64,000 nucleotides of DNA, from the NCBI GenBank assembly GCA_900553785.1, contig USES01000002.1, positions 37,941 to 101,940 of the forward strand, read 5' to 3'. Both the position numbers and the translations under genes were made by a program. Positions 1 to 9,098 of this stretch are shown here, in pieces (position 1 is the stretch's first letter; each line of letters begins with the position of its first letter). Source of the DNA: an uncultured Clostridium sp. (lineage in GTDB: Bacteria; Bacillota; Clostridia; TANB77; CAG-465). The notes below the pieces were generated by a model. It was not told where the DNA came from and ran no database searches. It worked only from the letters and a program-made list of their open reading frames with translations.

Positions 1-215
1 CTGGCCAAAATGCAGTAGAGCAGGCTAAAGCTTTTTATGACAGGACAAGCGTTGATGGCATAATTTTAACTAAGCTTGATTCTACAGCAAAAGGTGGAGT
101 AGTGTTTAGTATTATAAATGAACTAAACATTCCTATTAAGTATATAGGTATAGGAGAAAAAATAGAAGATATTAAAAAGTTTGACGCAAAAGAATTTGTA
201 GATAGTATAATATAG
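1..215 (+). CDS. ftsY: FtsY, signal recognition particle receptor (C-terminal end only)
   Basis: This is the last 71 codons of a gene that begins before the window; the frame starts at base 3 and ends with TAG at 213-215. The visible part carries the SRP-GTPase G4 motif TKLDSTAKGG followed by the G5-like region (IKYIGIGEKIEDIKKFDAKEF), which is the typical end of FtsY. FtsY docks ribosome-SRP complexes at the membrane for co-translational insertion. Ffh would have a long M domain after this point; here the protein ends about 25 residues after G5, which favours FtsY. The next gene starts 9 bases later, so the two are probably co-transcribed. Confidence 0.9.
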   Translation, partial: GQNAVEQAKAFYDRTSVDGIILTKLDSTAKGGVVFSIINELNIPIKYIGIGEKIEDIKKFDAKEFVDSII

Positions 216-223
216 GTGTTGTA

Positions 224-934
224 ATGAAACTAATTATAATGAGACATAGTGATTGTGTTGGTTTGAAAGATAATATAATAAATGGTTGGTTAGATTTAGA
301 ACTTACTGATGAAGGAAAGAAAAAAGCCTGGCAGAAAGCTCAGCTCTTAAAGGTTGAAAAAATAGATGTGGCTTTTTCTTCATATCTTTCTAGAACTTAT
401 GATACTGCAAATATTGTTATAAAAGCATTAGGGCAAAATATTAAAGTTGAACAAGACATAAGGTTAAATGAAAGACATTATGGCGCATTCCAGGGTATGG
501 AAAGAGAAAATGCGTATAAGATCTCAAGTTATAATACTTTATCTACTTCAGCGGATAGGCTTAATAATAGGCTTATACCTATAGATGATGAAAGATACAA
601 TAAACAGCTTACAGAGTATAGTAAAAAGTTAGGAATACCTAAAGATAAACTTTTACTTCCAAGGTCAGAAAGCATAATTGATGTTGAAACAAGAGTGTTG
701 TCTTTTCTAAAAGAAAAGGTATTTATACCAGAAAACGAAGATAAAACTATCCTTGTAGTAGGTCATGCAAATACGGTTAAGCTTATAACAAAATATATTG
801 AATCATTAAATTATGAAGAAACTTCAAAACTTAGGTTTGCTACTTGTGGAATGAATATATATAACATAGAGTATAAAGATTCTAAAATAAATGTTTTGAA
901 TATTCAAAGAATAAATGATGAATATGTGTATTAA
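224..934 (+). CDS. gpmA: Phosphoglycerate mutase-type histidine phosphatase (GpmA-like)
   Basis: The 236-residue protein belongs to the histidine phosphatase superfamily and has the length of 2,3-bisphosphoglycerate-dependent phosphoglycerate mutase. The catalytic set is visible: R7-H8 (here RHS rather than the usual RHG), R57 in SSYLSRTYDT, E83 in LNERHYGAFQG, and the second histidine in VVGHANT near residue 180. NERHYGAFQG is characteristic of the glycolytic mutase rather than of generic phosphatases, but the serine after H8 and the lack of the usual ESxWN stretch make a divergent phosphatase possible. The start lies 8 bases after ftsY with only a weak ribosome site (AGGTG). A hairpin at 934-963 ends the transcript. 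Confidence 0.72.
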   Translation: MKLIIMRHSDCVGLKDNIINGWLDLELTDEGKKKAWQKAQLLKVEKIDVAFSSYLSRTYDTANIVIKALGQNIKVEQDIRLNERHYGAFQGMERENAYKISSYNTLSTSADRLNNRLIPIDDERYNKQLTEYSKKLGIPKDKLLLPRSESIIDVETRVLSFLKEKVFIPENEDKTILVVGHANTVKLITKYIESLNYEETSKLRFATCGMNIYNIEYKDSKINVLNIQRINDEYVY

Positions 935-963
935 AAAGATACGGCTATTTTACCGTATCTTTT
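934..963. terminator. Bidirectional terminator between gpmA-like gene and engB
   Basis: AAAAGATACGG and CCGTATCTTTT form a perfect 11-bp stem around an 8-base loop. A-run and T-run flanks allow it to end both the plus-strand gene (stop 932-934) and the minus-strand engB (stop at 945, inside the hairpin). Confidence 0.85.
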
Positions 964-1526
964 ATAATATTTAAAACCTTATCTAAATTTTGCTTGCTTT
1001 CAGAAGAAAATGAGATAAGTTCTTTATCTGAAAACAAAGCTTTTGTAATATCTTTTACGGCAGTGTTTTGTTTTGATACAGATAATTTGTCTGATTTGTT
1101 TAAAATTACTGTAAAGTTATGCCCTGATGAGGCAAGCCAGTCGTACATTTGTCTGTCTTCCTTAGATGGCAGATGTCTTATGTCTATAAGTAAAATGATA
1201 TGACGAATGTTTTTGTTATACTCTAAAAAGTAATTTGTAAGAGCGTTTATATTCTCTTTTTCTTTTTGAGACATAGTAGAGTAACCATAACCTGGTAAGT
1301 CTACAATATAATATGAGTTGTCTACTAAAAAGTAGTTTAAACTTTTTGTCTTACCTGGTGTTGCTCCTACTTTTGCTGTATTTTTGTTGTTTGTTAAGCT
1401 GTTTATAAACGAGGATTTACCTACATTAGATTTACCAGCTATTGCTATAATTGGTAAGTCATCACGAATAATAGCTGACTTATCAAAAGCTGACTTAATA
1501 AATTTTACATTTTTTAAATATTCCAT
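945..1526 (-). CDS. engB: Ribosome biogenesis GTPase EngB/YsxC
   Basis: This 193-residue TRAFAC-class GTPase of the EngB/YsxC family assists late 50S subunit assembly. The P-loop GKSNVGKSS lies at residues 31-39, followed by the switch I threonine region (GATPGKTKSLNYF), G3 as DLPGYGY near residue 76, G4 as NKSDK near residue 143, and the family G5-like SFSSESKQN near the end. Length and motif order match the family. It lies 3 bases downstream of serS on the minus strand and is probably co-transcribed with it. Confidence 0.96.
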   Translation of the reverse strand: MEYLKNVKFIKSAFDKSAIIRDDLPIIAIAGKSNVGKSSFINSLTNNKNTAKVGATPGKTKSLNYFLVDNSYYIVDLPGYGYSTMSQKEKENINALTNYFLEYNKNIRHIILLIDIRHLPSKEDRQMYDWLASSGHNFTVILNKSDKLSVSKQNTAVKDITKALFSDKELISFSSESKQNLDKVLNIIKDTVK

Positions 1527-1529
1527 AAA

Positions 1530-2828
1530 TTATCCTTTTTTATTCTTTGGCACTATTTTTTCTATTCCACCCATATATGGTCTTAAAGCAACTGGAATAG
1601 ATATACTTCCATCTTCATTATAGTTGTTTTCAATAAATGCTATAAGTCCACGAGGTGTTGCAAGAACTGTGTTATTTAATGTAGTTAAGAAGTAGTTACC
1701 TTTTTCTTCAGAACGAGCACGTATTCCTAATCTTCTTGCTTGCGCATCACCAAGTGTTGAACAACTTCCAACTTCAAAATATTTTTTCTGTCTTGGTGAC
1801 CAAGCTTCAACATCGCAAGACTTAACTTTTAAATCTGCTAAATCTCCACTACAACATTCAAGTGTTCTTACAGGTACATCAAGACTTCTGAAAAATTCTA
1901 CTGTATAGCTCCACATTTTATTGTACCAGTCCATTGCTTCTTCAGGACGGCAAAGTACTACCATTTCTTGTTTTTCAAATTGGTGTACTCTGTAAATTCC
2001 ACGCTCTTCTAGACCGTGTGCACCAACTTCTTTTCTAAAGCATGGAGAGTATGATGTAAGGGCAAGAGGAAGACGAGTCTCATCTATAGTTTGACCTTTA
2101 AATTTTCCTATCATAGAGTGTTCGCTTGTTCCGATTAAAAATAAATCTTCACCCTCTATTTTATACATCATTGCGTCCATTTCTTCAAAGCTCATAACAC
2201 CGTTTACAACGTCACTTCTTATCATGAAAGGAGGCACGCAATATGTGAAACCTTTGCTAATCATAAAATCTCTAGCATAACTTAACATTGATGAATGAAT
2301 ACGAGCAATATCTCCCATAAGATAGTAAAAACCATTTCCACTTGTTCTGCCAGCACTTTCTTTATCTAGTCCATCAAATGTATTTAGTATGTCTGCGTGA
2401 TAAGGAATTTCATAATCTGGTACAACAGGCTCACCGAATTTCTCATTTTCTACATTTTGACTGTCATCTTTTCCTATAGGAACAGATGCATCTATTATGT
2501 TTGGTATTATCATCATTTTTTCTTTAAGAGTTTGAGAAACAGTTGCTTCTTTTGACTCAATAGAGTTAAGGTCTTCGTTTATTTTTACAACTTCTTGTTT
2601 TTTAGAGTTAGCTTTATCTAGTTCCTTATTTCTCATAAGCAATCCTATTTCTTGGCTTATGCTATTACGACGAGTTCTAAGCTCATCTCCTGTTTGCTTT
2701 AATGAGCGAAGCTCTTTATCTAACTCGATTACTTCATCAACCAAGTGAAGCTTATGATCTTGAAATTTTTTCTTAATATTTTCTTTTACTATTTCTGGAT
2801 TTTCTCTAACAAATTTTATGTCTAACAT
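1530..2828 (-). CDS. serS: Seryl-tRNA synthetase
   Basis: This 432-residue class II synthetase charges tRNA-Ser. Residues 1-110 form the antiparallel coiled-coil arm that grips the long variable arm of tRNA-Ser. The catalytic core follows, with the serine-binding TSEHS stretch, motif 2 (PCFRKEVGAHG...RVHQFEKQEM) and motif 3 with its arginine in TPRGLIAFIENN. Length is standard. The start ATG follows an AGGGG-type ribosome site. I looked for a T-box leader in the 236-base upstream region and found no T-box core sequence. Confidence 0.97.
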   Translation of the reverse strand: MLDIKFVRENPEIVKENIKKKFQDHKLHLVDEVIELDKELRSLKQTGDELRTRRNSISQEIGLLMRNKELDKANSKKQEVVKINEDLNSIESKEATVSQTLKEKMMIIPNIIDASVPIGKDDSQNVENEKFGEPVVPDYEIPYHADILNTFDGLDKESAGRTSGNGFYYLMGDIARIHSSMLSYARDFMISKGFTYCVPPFMIRSDVVNGVMSFEEMDAMMYKIEGEDLFLIGTSEHSMIGKFKGQTIDETRLPLALTSYSPCFRKEVGAHGLEERGIYRVHQFEKQEMVVLCRPEEAMDWYNKMWSYTVEFFRSLDVPVRTLECCSGDLADLKVKSCDVEAWSPRQKKYFEVGSCSTLGDAQARRLGIRARSEEKGNYFLTTLNNTVLATPRGLIAFIENNYNEDGSISIPVALRPYMGGIEKIVPKNKKG

Positions 2829-2957
2829 AACTATTACCCCTTTAACTTTAAATTTACAATATTATATTACACAAGTGTCCTATTTTCAAGATAACAATTG
2901 CAATTTGTGTATGTGCAAAGTACATAAAAATCTTGATGTAACAAATATAATTGATGT

Positions 2958-2981
2958 TAATATTACAAAAATGTAATATTA
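2958..2981. promoter_or_regulatory. Perfect 10-bp inverted repeat in a divergent intergenic region
   Basis: TAATATTACA, four A bases, then TGTAATATTA. It lies about 130 bp upstream of serS and 90 bp upstream of the pilin-like cluster. There is no T-run after it, so a protein-binding operator is more likely than a terminator. The arms are almost pure A/T, so chance cannot be excluded. I saw no convincing -35/-10 pair for the gene at 3071. Confidence 0.35.
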
Positions 2982-3070
2982 TTGTAACAAAGCATTAACT
3001 TCTGTTGCGTGGCAATATTTTATATGATAAACTAATGCAAATTGGTAGTGTAAAATGAGGTGAGTTGTAT

Positions 3071-3484
3071 ATGGATTACACGACAAGTAAGGCATTTGTT
3101 ATTGGAATAGGAATATTTGTAACTCTTATAATCGTAGGATCACTTATCCTAGTTTTTACTACAATTGCTGATATATATAACGCAACTGAAAATACTAATA
3201 CATCAATTGCATCTCAGTTTGATAATGTTTATTCAATGTATTCAGGAGCCTCACTAAATGCACTTAATTTAATGAATACACTTAGAAAATATGAAACAGA
3301 TAGCCAAATTAGAATTGGAGTTGGCTTTAAAGGTGAAGATATAAACTATGCTGGGAGTAATGCAGGACTTTTAAATGAACTTAACACTAGTATAGAAGAA
3401 GGAACTTTAGGGTATGAAAAGATGTTTGATGTGTCAGTGATAGAAGATAACAATATAATAAGGATAATATTTTCTGAAAAATAG
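3071..3484 (+). CDS. Small pilin-like single-pass membrane protein
   Basis: The protein has 137 residues from ATG 3071, preferred over the upstream TTG because GAGGTGAG sits 8 bases before it. A short polar N-terminus is followed at once by one long hydrophobic segment (about residues 8-32), then an extracytoplasmic domain with an N/T/S-rich stretch and a compact alpha/beta end. This is the layout of minor pilins and pseudopilins such as TadE-like proteins, but no prepilin peptidase or assembly ATPase for such a pilus is in the window. It is the first of four consecutive genes with the same topology. The family is not recognised; the pilin-like role is an inference from topology and context. 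Confidence 0.55.
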   Translation: MDYTTSKAFVIGIGIFVTLIIVGSLILVFTTIADIYNATENTNTSIASQFDNVYSMYSGASLNALNLMNTLRKYETDSQIRIGVGFKGEDINYAGSNAGLLNELNTSIEEGTLGYEKMFDVSVIEDNNIIRIIFSEK

Positions 3485-3493
3485 GAGGTAGCG

Positions 3494-3898
3494 ATGGAGT
3501 CTTCTGGTGAACAAGCTCTTTTGATAGGAGTTAATGTATTTATTTTGATTATTGCATTAACATGTGCAATTATGCTAATGTCGACTGTACTTAACATATC
3601 TAATGCAGCAAATACAGTTATAAAAACAAATACAACATCTAGTTTAATGCCTCTATATGGTGAAACTAATGAAAGAATATATACAGGAGAACAAGTATTA
3701 GCAGAAATTGCTGAATATAATTCACCTACAGCTAATATTAGAAATAAAATGATTTTAAAATTGAAGATAGGCGATAAGTATGAAGAAGTAGGAAACGTTG
3801 TTGCTTTTACAAAAGATAGACTAGATTCAGATTATCATTTAAGGTATGATGGAAAATCCGGAGAAAAGTATGTATATATTTTTGAAAAAATAAATTAG
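3494..3898 (+). CDS. Small pilin-like single-pass membrane protein
   Basis: The 134-residue protein starts at an ATG with a perfect AGGAGGT site 4 bases upstream and lies 9 bases after the preceding gene. Residues 8-34 are strongly hydrophobic and begin right after a short polar tail, followed by a T/N/S-rich linker and a small soluble domain rich in charged residues. Layout and size match the gene before it, so the two are probably paired minor subunits of one envelope structure. There is no lipobox and no LPXTG motif. Function unknown. Confidence 0.55.
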   Translation: MESSGEQALLIGVNVFILIIALTCAIMLMSTVLNISNAANTVIKTNTTSSLMPLYGETNERIYTGEQVLAEIAEYNSPTANIRNKMILKLKIGDKYEEVGNVVAFTKDRLDSDYHLRYDGKSGEKYVYIFEKIN

Positions 3899-3908
3899 GA
3901 GGTAGTAA

Positions 3909-6350
3909 GTGAGAGACAATATTAGTATCATATTTGCAGCTATATTTGCAGTATTGCTTCTTATAGTATTTCCTTTGTTTAGTTTGTTAACTAGGCAAGA
4001 TAGTATTTCATACAACAAAGTTTTAACACTTACTACAGAGTTTGTAGATAGTGTTAGAACTAAAGGATATTTTACTGAACAAGAATATACAGATTATTTG
4101 ACAGGTTTATCTAATACTAGAAACACATATAAAGTAGAATTGGAATGTCATAAAAAAATACTAATAAAAGATGTTAATAAATATACTAAGGAAAACCCTG
4201 TTTGGGTTGAAGATACAGCTATATATTATAATAGTTTTGTTGAAAATGAGTTGAAAAATTCTAAAGTAGTAAGTCTTGAAGAAGGGGACGAGTTTTACAT
4301 AAAGGTGTATAACACAAATATAACTACAGCAAGTCTTATGTATAACTTTTTCTTGAATTCAAGAATTCCAAGGAAAGTAATAAATATTGGATATGGCGGA
4401 AAGATTTTAAAAACTTCTGGAAATACGTTTGCTAAGACAGTGTTTAATTCATCATATACACCTTACATTACTTTTAGTGAGGTAACAGATAGCACAGGAA
4501 AAGAGTTTAAGAGATGTTATGATCAAGAAGCTGGAACTTACCAAATGCAGTATTGTGTTAGAAATATAAATGTAGAAGAAGATATCAACAATCCTATTAA
4601 AGTTAACTTTAAGATGCATAATTTTGCTAAAATAGGAGATATATTTATTGATTCAAGAGCATTTTCAGAAAACATTGAATATATAAGAGAAGAAATAAAG
4701 AAAAAGGTTAATTTGAGAGGAAATTATATTTATTCATATGAAGTTAGTGTTGATGACTTAAAGTTTGTTAATGACAATATAGAAGGAACTATAAAGATAT
4801 CAAATATAAGAATCGGAAGTGGAGCTTGGAAAACGACAGCATATATAGTTATAGAGTCTAATTTAGGTACAGGAACTACTGGTGCAGCTTCATCAGAGGG
4901 AACAACTGAGGAGTTAACTTTTAAAAGAAGAGACTTGGCATCAAATATGGAAATTACAGGACCATATTTAAGTAAAGAAACCACAGAAGTTCTAACTACA
5001 GCACTAAAAAGCAAGGAAAAAGTATACTTTAAAATAACATTAAGAGATAGTGAAGAAATTAAAAAGTTAATACTAACTGAAAATGGTAAAAACATTGTAG
5101 ACGATGTAAACATAAGAAGCAGTAAAGAGTATAAAACTGAAAACTTTGAGATTAAAATAGACAAAGCAACAAATGCTCCAAGTTTACAAGAGTATTGGGT
5201 TGAAATTACTCCAACTGTAGAATTTGAAAATACTAGCATAATAGGCAAAAAAGAGTATGAATTACAATTGATAGCGTACGCTGATACGTATGTAGATTTA
5301 AATGAAACACTTGAAGTTAAGTCTGTATCTAGCGTAGTAGTGTGGAGACTAGTAGAGTCTGACATTAAGTGTATAAGTATTAAAGCAAGTCCTGAGAACA
5401 GTGCAAAAGAAGTAGTAGTAAATAATTTATTCACAATAAGATTTAATGCAGGAAGTTACAGAAAAATCAATAATTATGGAGTGTTAAAATTCTTTAATGA
5501 CTTAAAAGATTTGGGATTGCTTTACATTTCTGTTGAAGGAAAAGATTCTTTAGTTGATTATGACATAAAAAATGTGGAAGTTACCTCAGGTAATAACCCT
5601 TCATATAAAGTAACAGTATCTTGTAAATTGGCGGGAAGACCTGAGAAAGCAACAGTTAATGTAAATTTTGCAAATACTGATGGCAGCATAAAAACTGCTA
5701 AATTTAGAAGTCACATAAATGTTCCAGAGCACAGTTGGTATGTTGAAAAAAATGATAAACCTGGATTTTGTTTTCGTAGAAATGATGCATATGGATATGA
5801 TGAAATATTTTTGTGGGAAGATGCCAGTGTTGAATATATAGATATGCAAGGTAACGAATATCCAAGCTATTATGATTCTGACGTTACGAAAGAAAAAATT
5901 ACAGAAAGCATAAGAAAATATGGTGGATTTTATTTTTCATCTGTTGTAAAAAGTGTGAACGTATCTAGAGCTTCGGCTGAGTCAAACTTTTATAAAGTAT
6001 GGAGTGATTCAAAAAGGACAGAAGTAGGTAGAAATGGCTTTTTAGGGAATATGTTCTTTTCTTCTGTTATGTATGATTGGCAACTAAGGCTGGTATTAAG
6101 AAATTCAAGGATGATGGTTACCAGAACATCTTCTGGGTATGTAGTTTTAGCTAATATACAAGGTGAAAACGTAGAAACTGCTATGAAAGTCAATTATTCG
6201 AGCACTTCGGATAAGTATAACTCTAATGGTGAAATGATTAGAATAAATGAAAATGAGAGTTATTATAAACCAACTATTAAGTTACAGACAGTAATAAACT
6301 TGGCACGTAACAATTTAGCAATGTATACAAAAGTGCTATATATAAAATAA
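3909..6350 (+). CDS. Large N-terminally anchored surface protein, minor-pilin-like
   Basis: The 813-residue protein starts with GTG, with AGGAGGT 5 bases upstream. One membrane segment (about residues 5-24) is followed by TRQDSISYNKVLTLTTEFVD and a helical region (to about residue 70) that resembles the start of TadE/TadG-like or DUF4320-like minor pilins of clostridia; this comparison is from memory. The rest is a long beta-rich ectodomain with few cysteines and no wall-anchoring motif. It sits in a tight four-gene unit with 10 bases to the gene before and 16 to the next. A tip or adhesin subunit is the most natural reading, but no known adhesin domain is identified. Confidence 0.55.
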   Translation: MRDNISIIFAAIFAVLLLIVFPLFSLLTRQDSISYNKVLTLTTEFVDSVRTKGYFTEQEYTDYLTGLSNTRNTYKVELECHKKILIKDVNKYTKENPVWVEDTAIYYNSFVENELKNSKVVSLEEGDEFYIKVYNTNITTASLMYNFFLNSRIPRKVINIGYGGKILKTSGNTFAKTVFNSSYTPYITFSEVTDSTGKEFKRCYDQEAGTYQMQYCVRNINVEEDINNPIKVNFKMHNFAKIGDIFIDSRAFSENIEYIREEIKKKVNLRGNYIYSYEVSVDDLKFVNDNIEGTIKISNIRIGSGAWKTTAYIVIESNLGTGTTGAASSEGTTEELTFKRRDLASNMEITGPYLSKETTEVLTTALKSKEKVYFKITLRDSEEIKKLILTENGKNIVDDVNIRSSKEYKTENFEIKIDKATNAPSLQEYWVEITPTVEFENTSIIGKKEYELQLIAYADTYVDLNETLEVKSVSSVVVWRLVESDIKCISIKASPENSAKEVVVNNLFTIRFNAGSYRKINNYGVLKFFNDLKDLGLLYISVEGKDSLVDYDIKNVEVTSGNNPSYKVTVSCKLAGRPEKATVNVNFANTDGSIKTAKFRSHINVPEHSWYVEKNDKPGFCFRRNDAYGYDEIFLWEDASVEYIDMQGNEYPSYYDSDVTKEKITESIRKYGGFYFSSVVKSVNVSRASAESNFYKVWSDSKRTEVGRNGFLGNMFFSSVMYDWQLRLVLRNSRMMVTRTSSGYVVLANIQGENVETAMKVNYSSTSDKYNSNGEMIRINENESYYKPTIKLQTVINLARNNLAMYTKVLYIK

Positions 6351-6366
6351 AGGAAGGAGGTAAAAA

Positions 6367-7617
6367 ATGAGATTAACAGATTTAGCGTTAATTTTTGCGG
6401 TAGTGTTACTACCAATAGTAATAATTGTATATGTAAATACTTCTTTTGTTGTGAGAGCAGAAAGAGAAGAGATGTATTACAAAAATCTAATTACTTCAGC
6501 TGTAACAGATGCCACTGATGCAATGAAGAAAGTAGAAAACGATGATAGTAAAATAGATTATGGTTATTCTGGAATTGTAAACAACAAAATAAGTATAAAT
6601 GCTGATATTGCAGTTGATACATTTTTTACTTCTTTATACAATAATTTAGGAATAAAGGGAAATGCTGGCTCTGAATTGGCACTAAAATCATATATTCCAG
6701 CTTTAGCCGTAATAGATTATGATGGAATATATATATATTCTGCTGAAGAAGATTCAAGTGGAAATACGGCATATGTATTGAAACCTAAAAAGTATTTTAC
6801 ATATATGTATTACATAGAAAAAACTGCAGATGTATCAGGAAATTATAAATATGAGATGAAGGAATATACTAAGGATTCTGACATATCAAAAGCAAATGCA
6901 AACTTAATATACCAAGTAACATTTACACAAGATGATTATGTGTATTTAAAGGTTTATGAAATAAAAAGCGGAAAACTTACAGATATATCAACTAGTCAAA
7001 ATATAGAGTATAAAAATTCATTTTACTTAACAGATTCTTTAAATAATGATTGGCTAGTTGGTGAGAGTAGATACTTGTATAGTTTACGAGGAGGAATAAT
7101 TTCTAGTAAATTATCTGAAGTTGTGAAAGAAGTCTCAGAAAAATTGCTTGAAATGCGTAAAGAAGTAATAGCTAAAATTTGTATGCAGGAACTATCTTAT
7201 GCAGTTAATGCGCATAATTACTATGCAAGAAAAGCAGGAGTTAAATATAACTTTACGTTTGGAATAGAATCAGATGCAGACTGGTACGAAACTGTAGATG
7301 GAGTTGGAATGGTTGCTGTGGTTCAAGGAATTTCTCTTGGAAATAGATATCTAAACTACAGTGCATATAGTGCTACAGATTTGACTGTTGCAAAGAAATA
7401 TTATTTGACAAATACTATGGGTAATATAGAAAGCGATGAATATGCAGCTATAGGTGAATATCACTATTATCACTCAAGAGAAGATTGTCCGATTTATACT
7501 ACGTATTTGGAATATGTTGAAAACAAAAAAATAGATAGAATAATTCCTAGTTTTTTTTATAACAAAGAAGAGGCTGCAGCAAATGGATACAAACCATGTT
7601 TTGTTTGTAAACCTTAA
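6367..7617 (+). CDS. N-terminally anchored protein with C-terminal HxxxxC...CxxC metal-binding-like motif
   Basis: The 416-residue protein has an AAGGAGG site before ATG. A hydrophobic segment lies at about residues 5-26, followed by an extracytoplasmic domain. The last 50 residues contain HSREDC near residue 370 and end with GYKPCFVCKP, with a stretch like FYNKEEAAANGYKPC between. This is the pattern of small zinc-binding modules seen at the ends of Ada-like and thermonuclease-like proteins (one His and three Cys). Its presence on the outside of the cell in a pilin-like gene cluster is unusual. The gene is last in the unit that starts at 3071. Function not known. Confidence 0.55.
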   Translation: MRLTDLALIFAVVLLPIVIIVYVNTSFVVRAEREEMYYKNLITSAVTDATDAMKKVENDDSKIDYGYSGIVNNKISINADIAVDTFFTSLYNNLGIKGNAGSELALKSYIPALAVIDYDGIYIYSAEEDSSGNTAYVLKPKKYFTYMYYIEKTADVSGNYKYEMKEYTKDSDISKANANLIYQVTFTQDDYVYLKVYEIKSGKLTDISTSQNIEYKNSFYLTDSLNNDWLVGESRYLYSLRGGIISSKLSEVVKEVSEKLLEMRKEVIAKICMQELSYAVNAHNYYARKAGVKYNFTFGIESDADWYETVDGVGMVAVVQGISLGNRYLNYSAYSATDLTVAKKYYLTNTMGNIESDEYAAIGEYHYYHSREDCPIYTTYLEYVENKKIDRIIPSFFYNKEEAAANGYKPCFVCKP

Positions 7618-7629
7618 TTGTAAATTTTG

Positions 7630-7658
7630 TTGACACTAATTTTTGTTTACTATATAAT
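7630..7658 (+). promoter_or_regulatory. Sigma-A-type promoter, TTGACA-17-TATAAT
   Basis: TTGACA at 7630-7635 and TATAAT at 7653-7658 are separated by 17 bases, with consensus hexamers. The 17-base spacer closely resembles that of the promoter at 11361-11389. Confidence 0.85.
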
Positions 7659-7687
7659 AACTTAAGAAAATGAGAGGTAATGTCACA

Positions 7688-9061
7688 TTGAATAAAAAAG
7701 AGATGAAACAGAAGGTAATAAAAAAGAATCCGGCTAAATCTTCTAAAAAAAGAGTAAGGACTATATCAAGAAAACTAAATAAAAGAGATTTAATAGCATT
7801 AGGTATTATTGCTGTAGCTATAATAGTTGGAATTATATTTTTAGTTAGAAATATAGTTATAACTAATATGTACTCATATTATACGGATAAGATGGTTTGG
7901 TATGGATACGATAAGTTGTATGATAATGAAGAAGCAAAATCTACCGAGGCAGTATTGTCAGATGAAATTGCAAAAATGGTATCTGGCGTGCTATATAATA
8001 AAACTAACAAAGATAGTGCAAAAAACAATATATTTACTGAAGATAAGGACAAATTGTCTGTTAATGAAGCTTGGATAGAATTTGCAAAGTCTATTCCAAT
8101 ATCTGAAGCTGGAAATATAACTTTAGGTAAAAAGGCTTCAAAATTACAAGTTGCTAAAATGATTATACAAGGGATAGAGAGAGTATATTTGAAGCAAATT
8201 GAAATAACAGAACCTTTAAATGAAAAATATAGAAAAAACTTTAGCCAAGATGAATTAGATGTGATAGATAAGGCTATAAGTTTAGGAATATTGAAAAACA
8301 GTCTTAGTGATGTGAAAAAAGAGGGTATGATTAAAGGCGAGTTAAACAAGATGTTAATTATTGCTTCAGAGAAGTACTCAATGGTATATTATAAAAATAT
8401 AAATGTAAGTGATACAGTAGCATCTCTAGTAACTGCTAAAGATAAACTTCCTAAGAATTCAGATATATATCCTTATGTTATAGATAGTATTCCGACTGAG
8501 ATATATGAAATAGAAATGCCTGAAATGCAGTCAAGTATAAGTGTTAACCCTAAAGAAACGTATTATATATATCATGAAAAGTACGATGATACAGAGAGAA
8601 ATTTGGTTAATTATTTTAATACTATTTTAAATGTGGATTATAGAACAATAGATGTAGATACTCTTATTGAAAAGATAAATCCATATGTTGCATATAATAT
8701 AAATTCAAAGGTGGGAGATAATTATCAATATAAGGAAACAATAGAAAAATACGTTGAGTATGTAAAAGAAAACAGTATTGTTTTATCCGGAAAAGTTACG
8801 CCACAGCTACCTATTGTATATTCAAATGGAATGATACATTACGTAAGATGCAAAATAGATTTTGAAGTTGTAGAATCAAAAACAAATCAAAATTTGTTAC
8901 TTTGGGATAAGGGAGTTACATATAATAAAAATAAGGTAAGTGTATACACAGATATTGCAGTGTCTCCTACGCAGTATTCTAAAGCGTTTAGATTGTTTAA
9001 TGAAATAGGAACGATGCAGTGCATTGTAAAAGATTCAGAAAATGCAATAACAGTAAAGTAA
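7688..9061 (+). CDS. Membrane-anchored envelope protein, paralogue of the SLH-like protein encoded at 9099-11183
   Basis: The ATG at 7670 would lie only about 6 bases after the expected transcription start, so TTG 7688, with AGAGGT 10 bases upstream, is the better start (457 residues). A very basic cytoplasmic tail (about 35 residues) is followed by one membrane segment and an extracytoplasmic part. The C-terminal 200 residues match those of the convergent gene: LPKNSDIYPY versus LPKNADVFPY, ILNVDYRTIDVDTL versus ILNIDYRTINLEDF, KYVEYVKENSIVL versus KYIEYVKENKIIM. Divergent SLH-like helical repeats probably occupy the middle (for example the stretch before ISLGILKNSL). A role in wall or surface-layer organisation is likely but not shown. 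Confidence 0.6.
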   Translation: MNKKEMKQKVIKKNPAKSSKKRVRTISRKLNKRDLIALGIIAVAIIVGIIFLVRNIVITNMYSYYTDKMVWYGYDKLYDNEEAKSTEAVLSDEIAKMVSGVLYNKTNKDSAKNNIFTEDKDKLSVNEAWIEFAKSIPISEAGNITLGKKASKLQVAKMIIQGIERVYLKQIEITEPLNEKYRKNFSQDELDVIDKAISLGILKNSLSDVKKEGMIKGELNKMLIIASEKYSMVYYKNINVSDTVASLVTAKDKLPKNSDIYPYVIDSIPTEIYEIEMPEMQSSISVNPKETYYIYHEKYDDTERNLVNYFNTILNVDYRTIDVDTLIEKINPYVAYNINSKVGDNYQYKETIEKYVEYVKENSIVLSGKVTPQLPIVYSNGMIHYVRCKIDFEVVESKTNQNLLLWDKGVTYNKNKVSVYTDIAVSPTQYSKAFRLFNEIGTMQCIVKDSENAITVK

Positions 9062-9098
9062 AAGTGCCCTAGAAATTTATTCTAGGACACTTTTTTTG
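9061..9098. terminator. Bidirectional terminator between convergent paralogues
   Basis: AAAGTGCCCTAGAA, loop ATTTA, then TTCTAGGACACTTTTTTT. The stem has a CTAGAA/TTCTAG core and an outer AGTG/CACT pair, and runs into T7. It serves both flanking genes. Confidence 0.85.

Noticed and set aside
2829..3064. T-box riboswitch for serS
   Set aside because: No T-box core (TGGNACCGCG-like) on the minus strand and the region is short.
4730..5434. 234-codon open frame on the minus strand inside the 813-residue protein gene
   Set aside because: It is fully overlapped by a well-supported gene and has low-complexity S/L/I/V composition typical of antisense frames.
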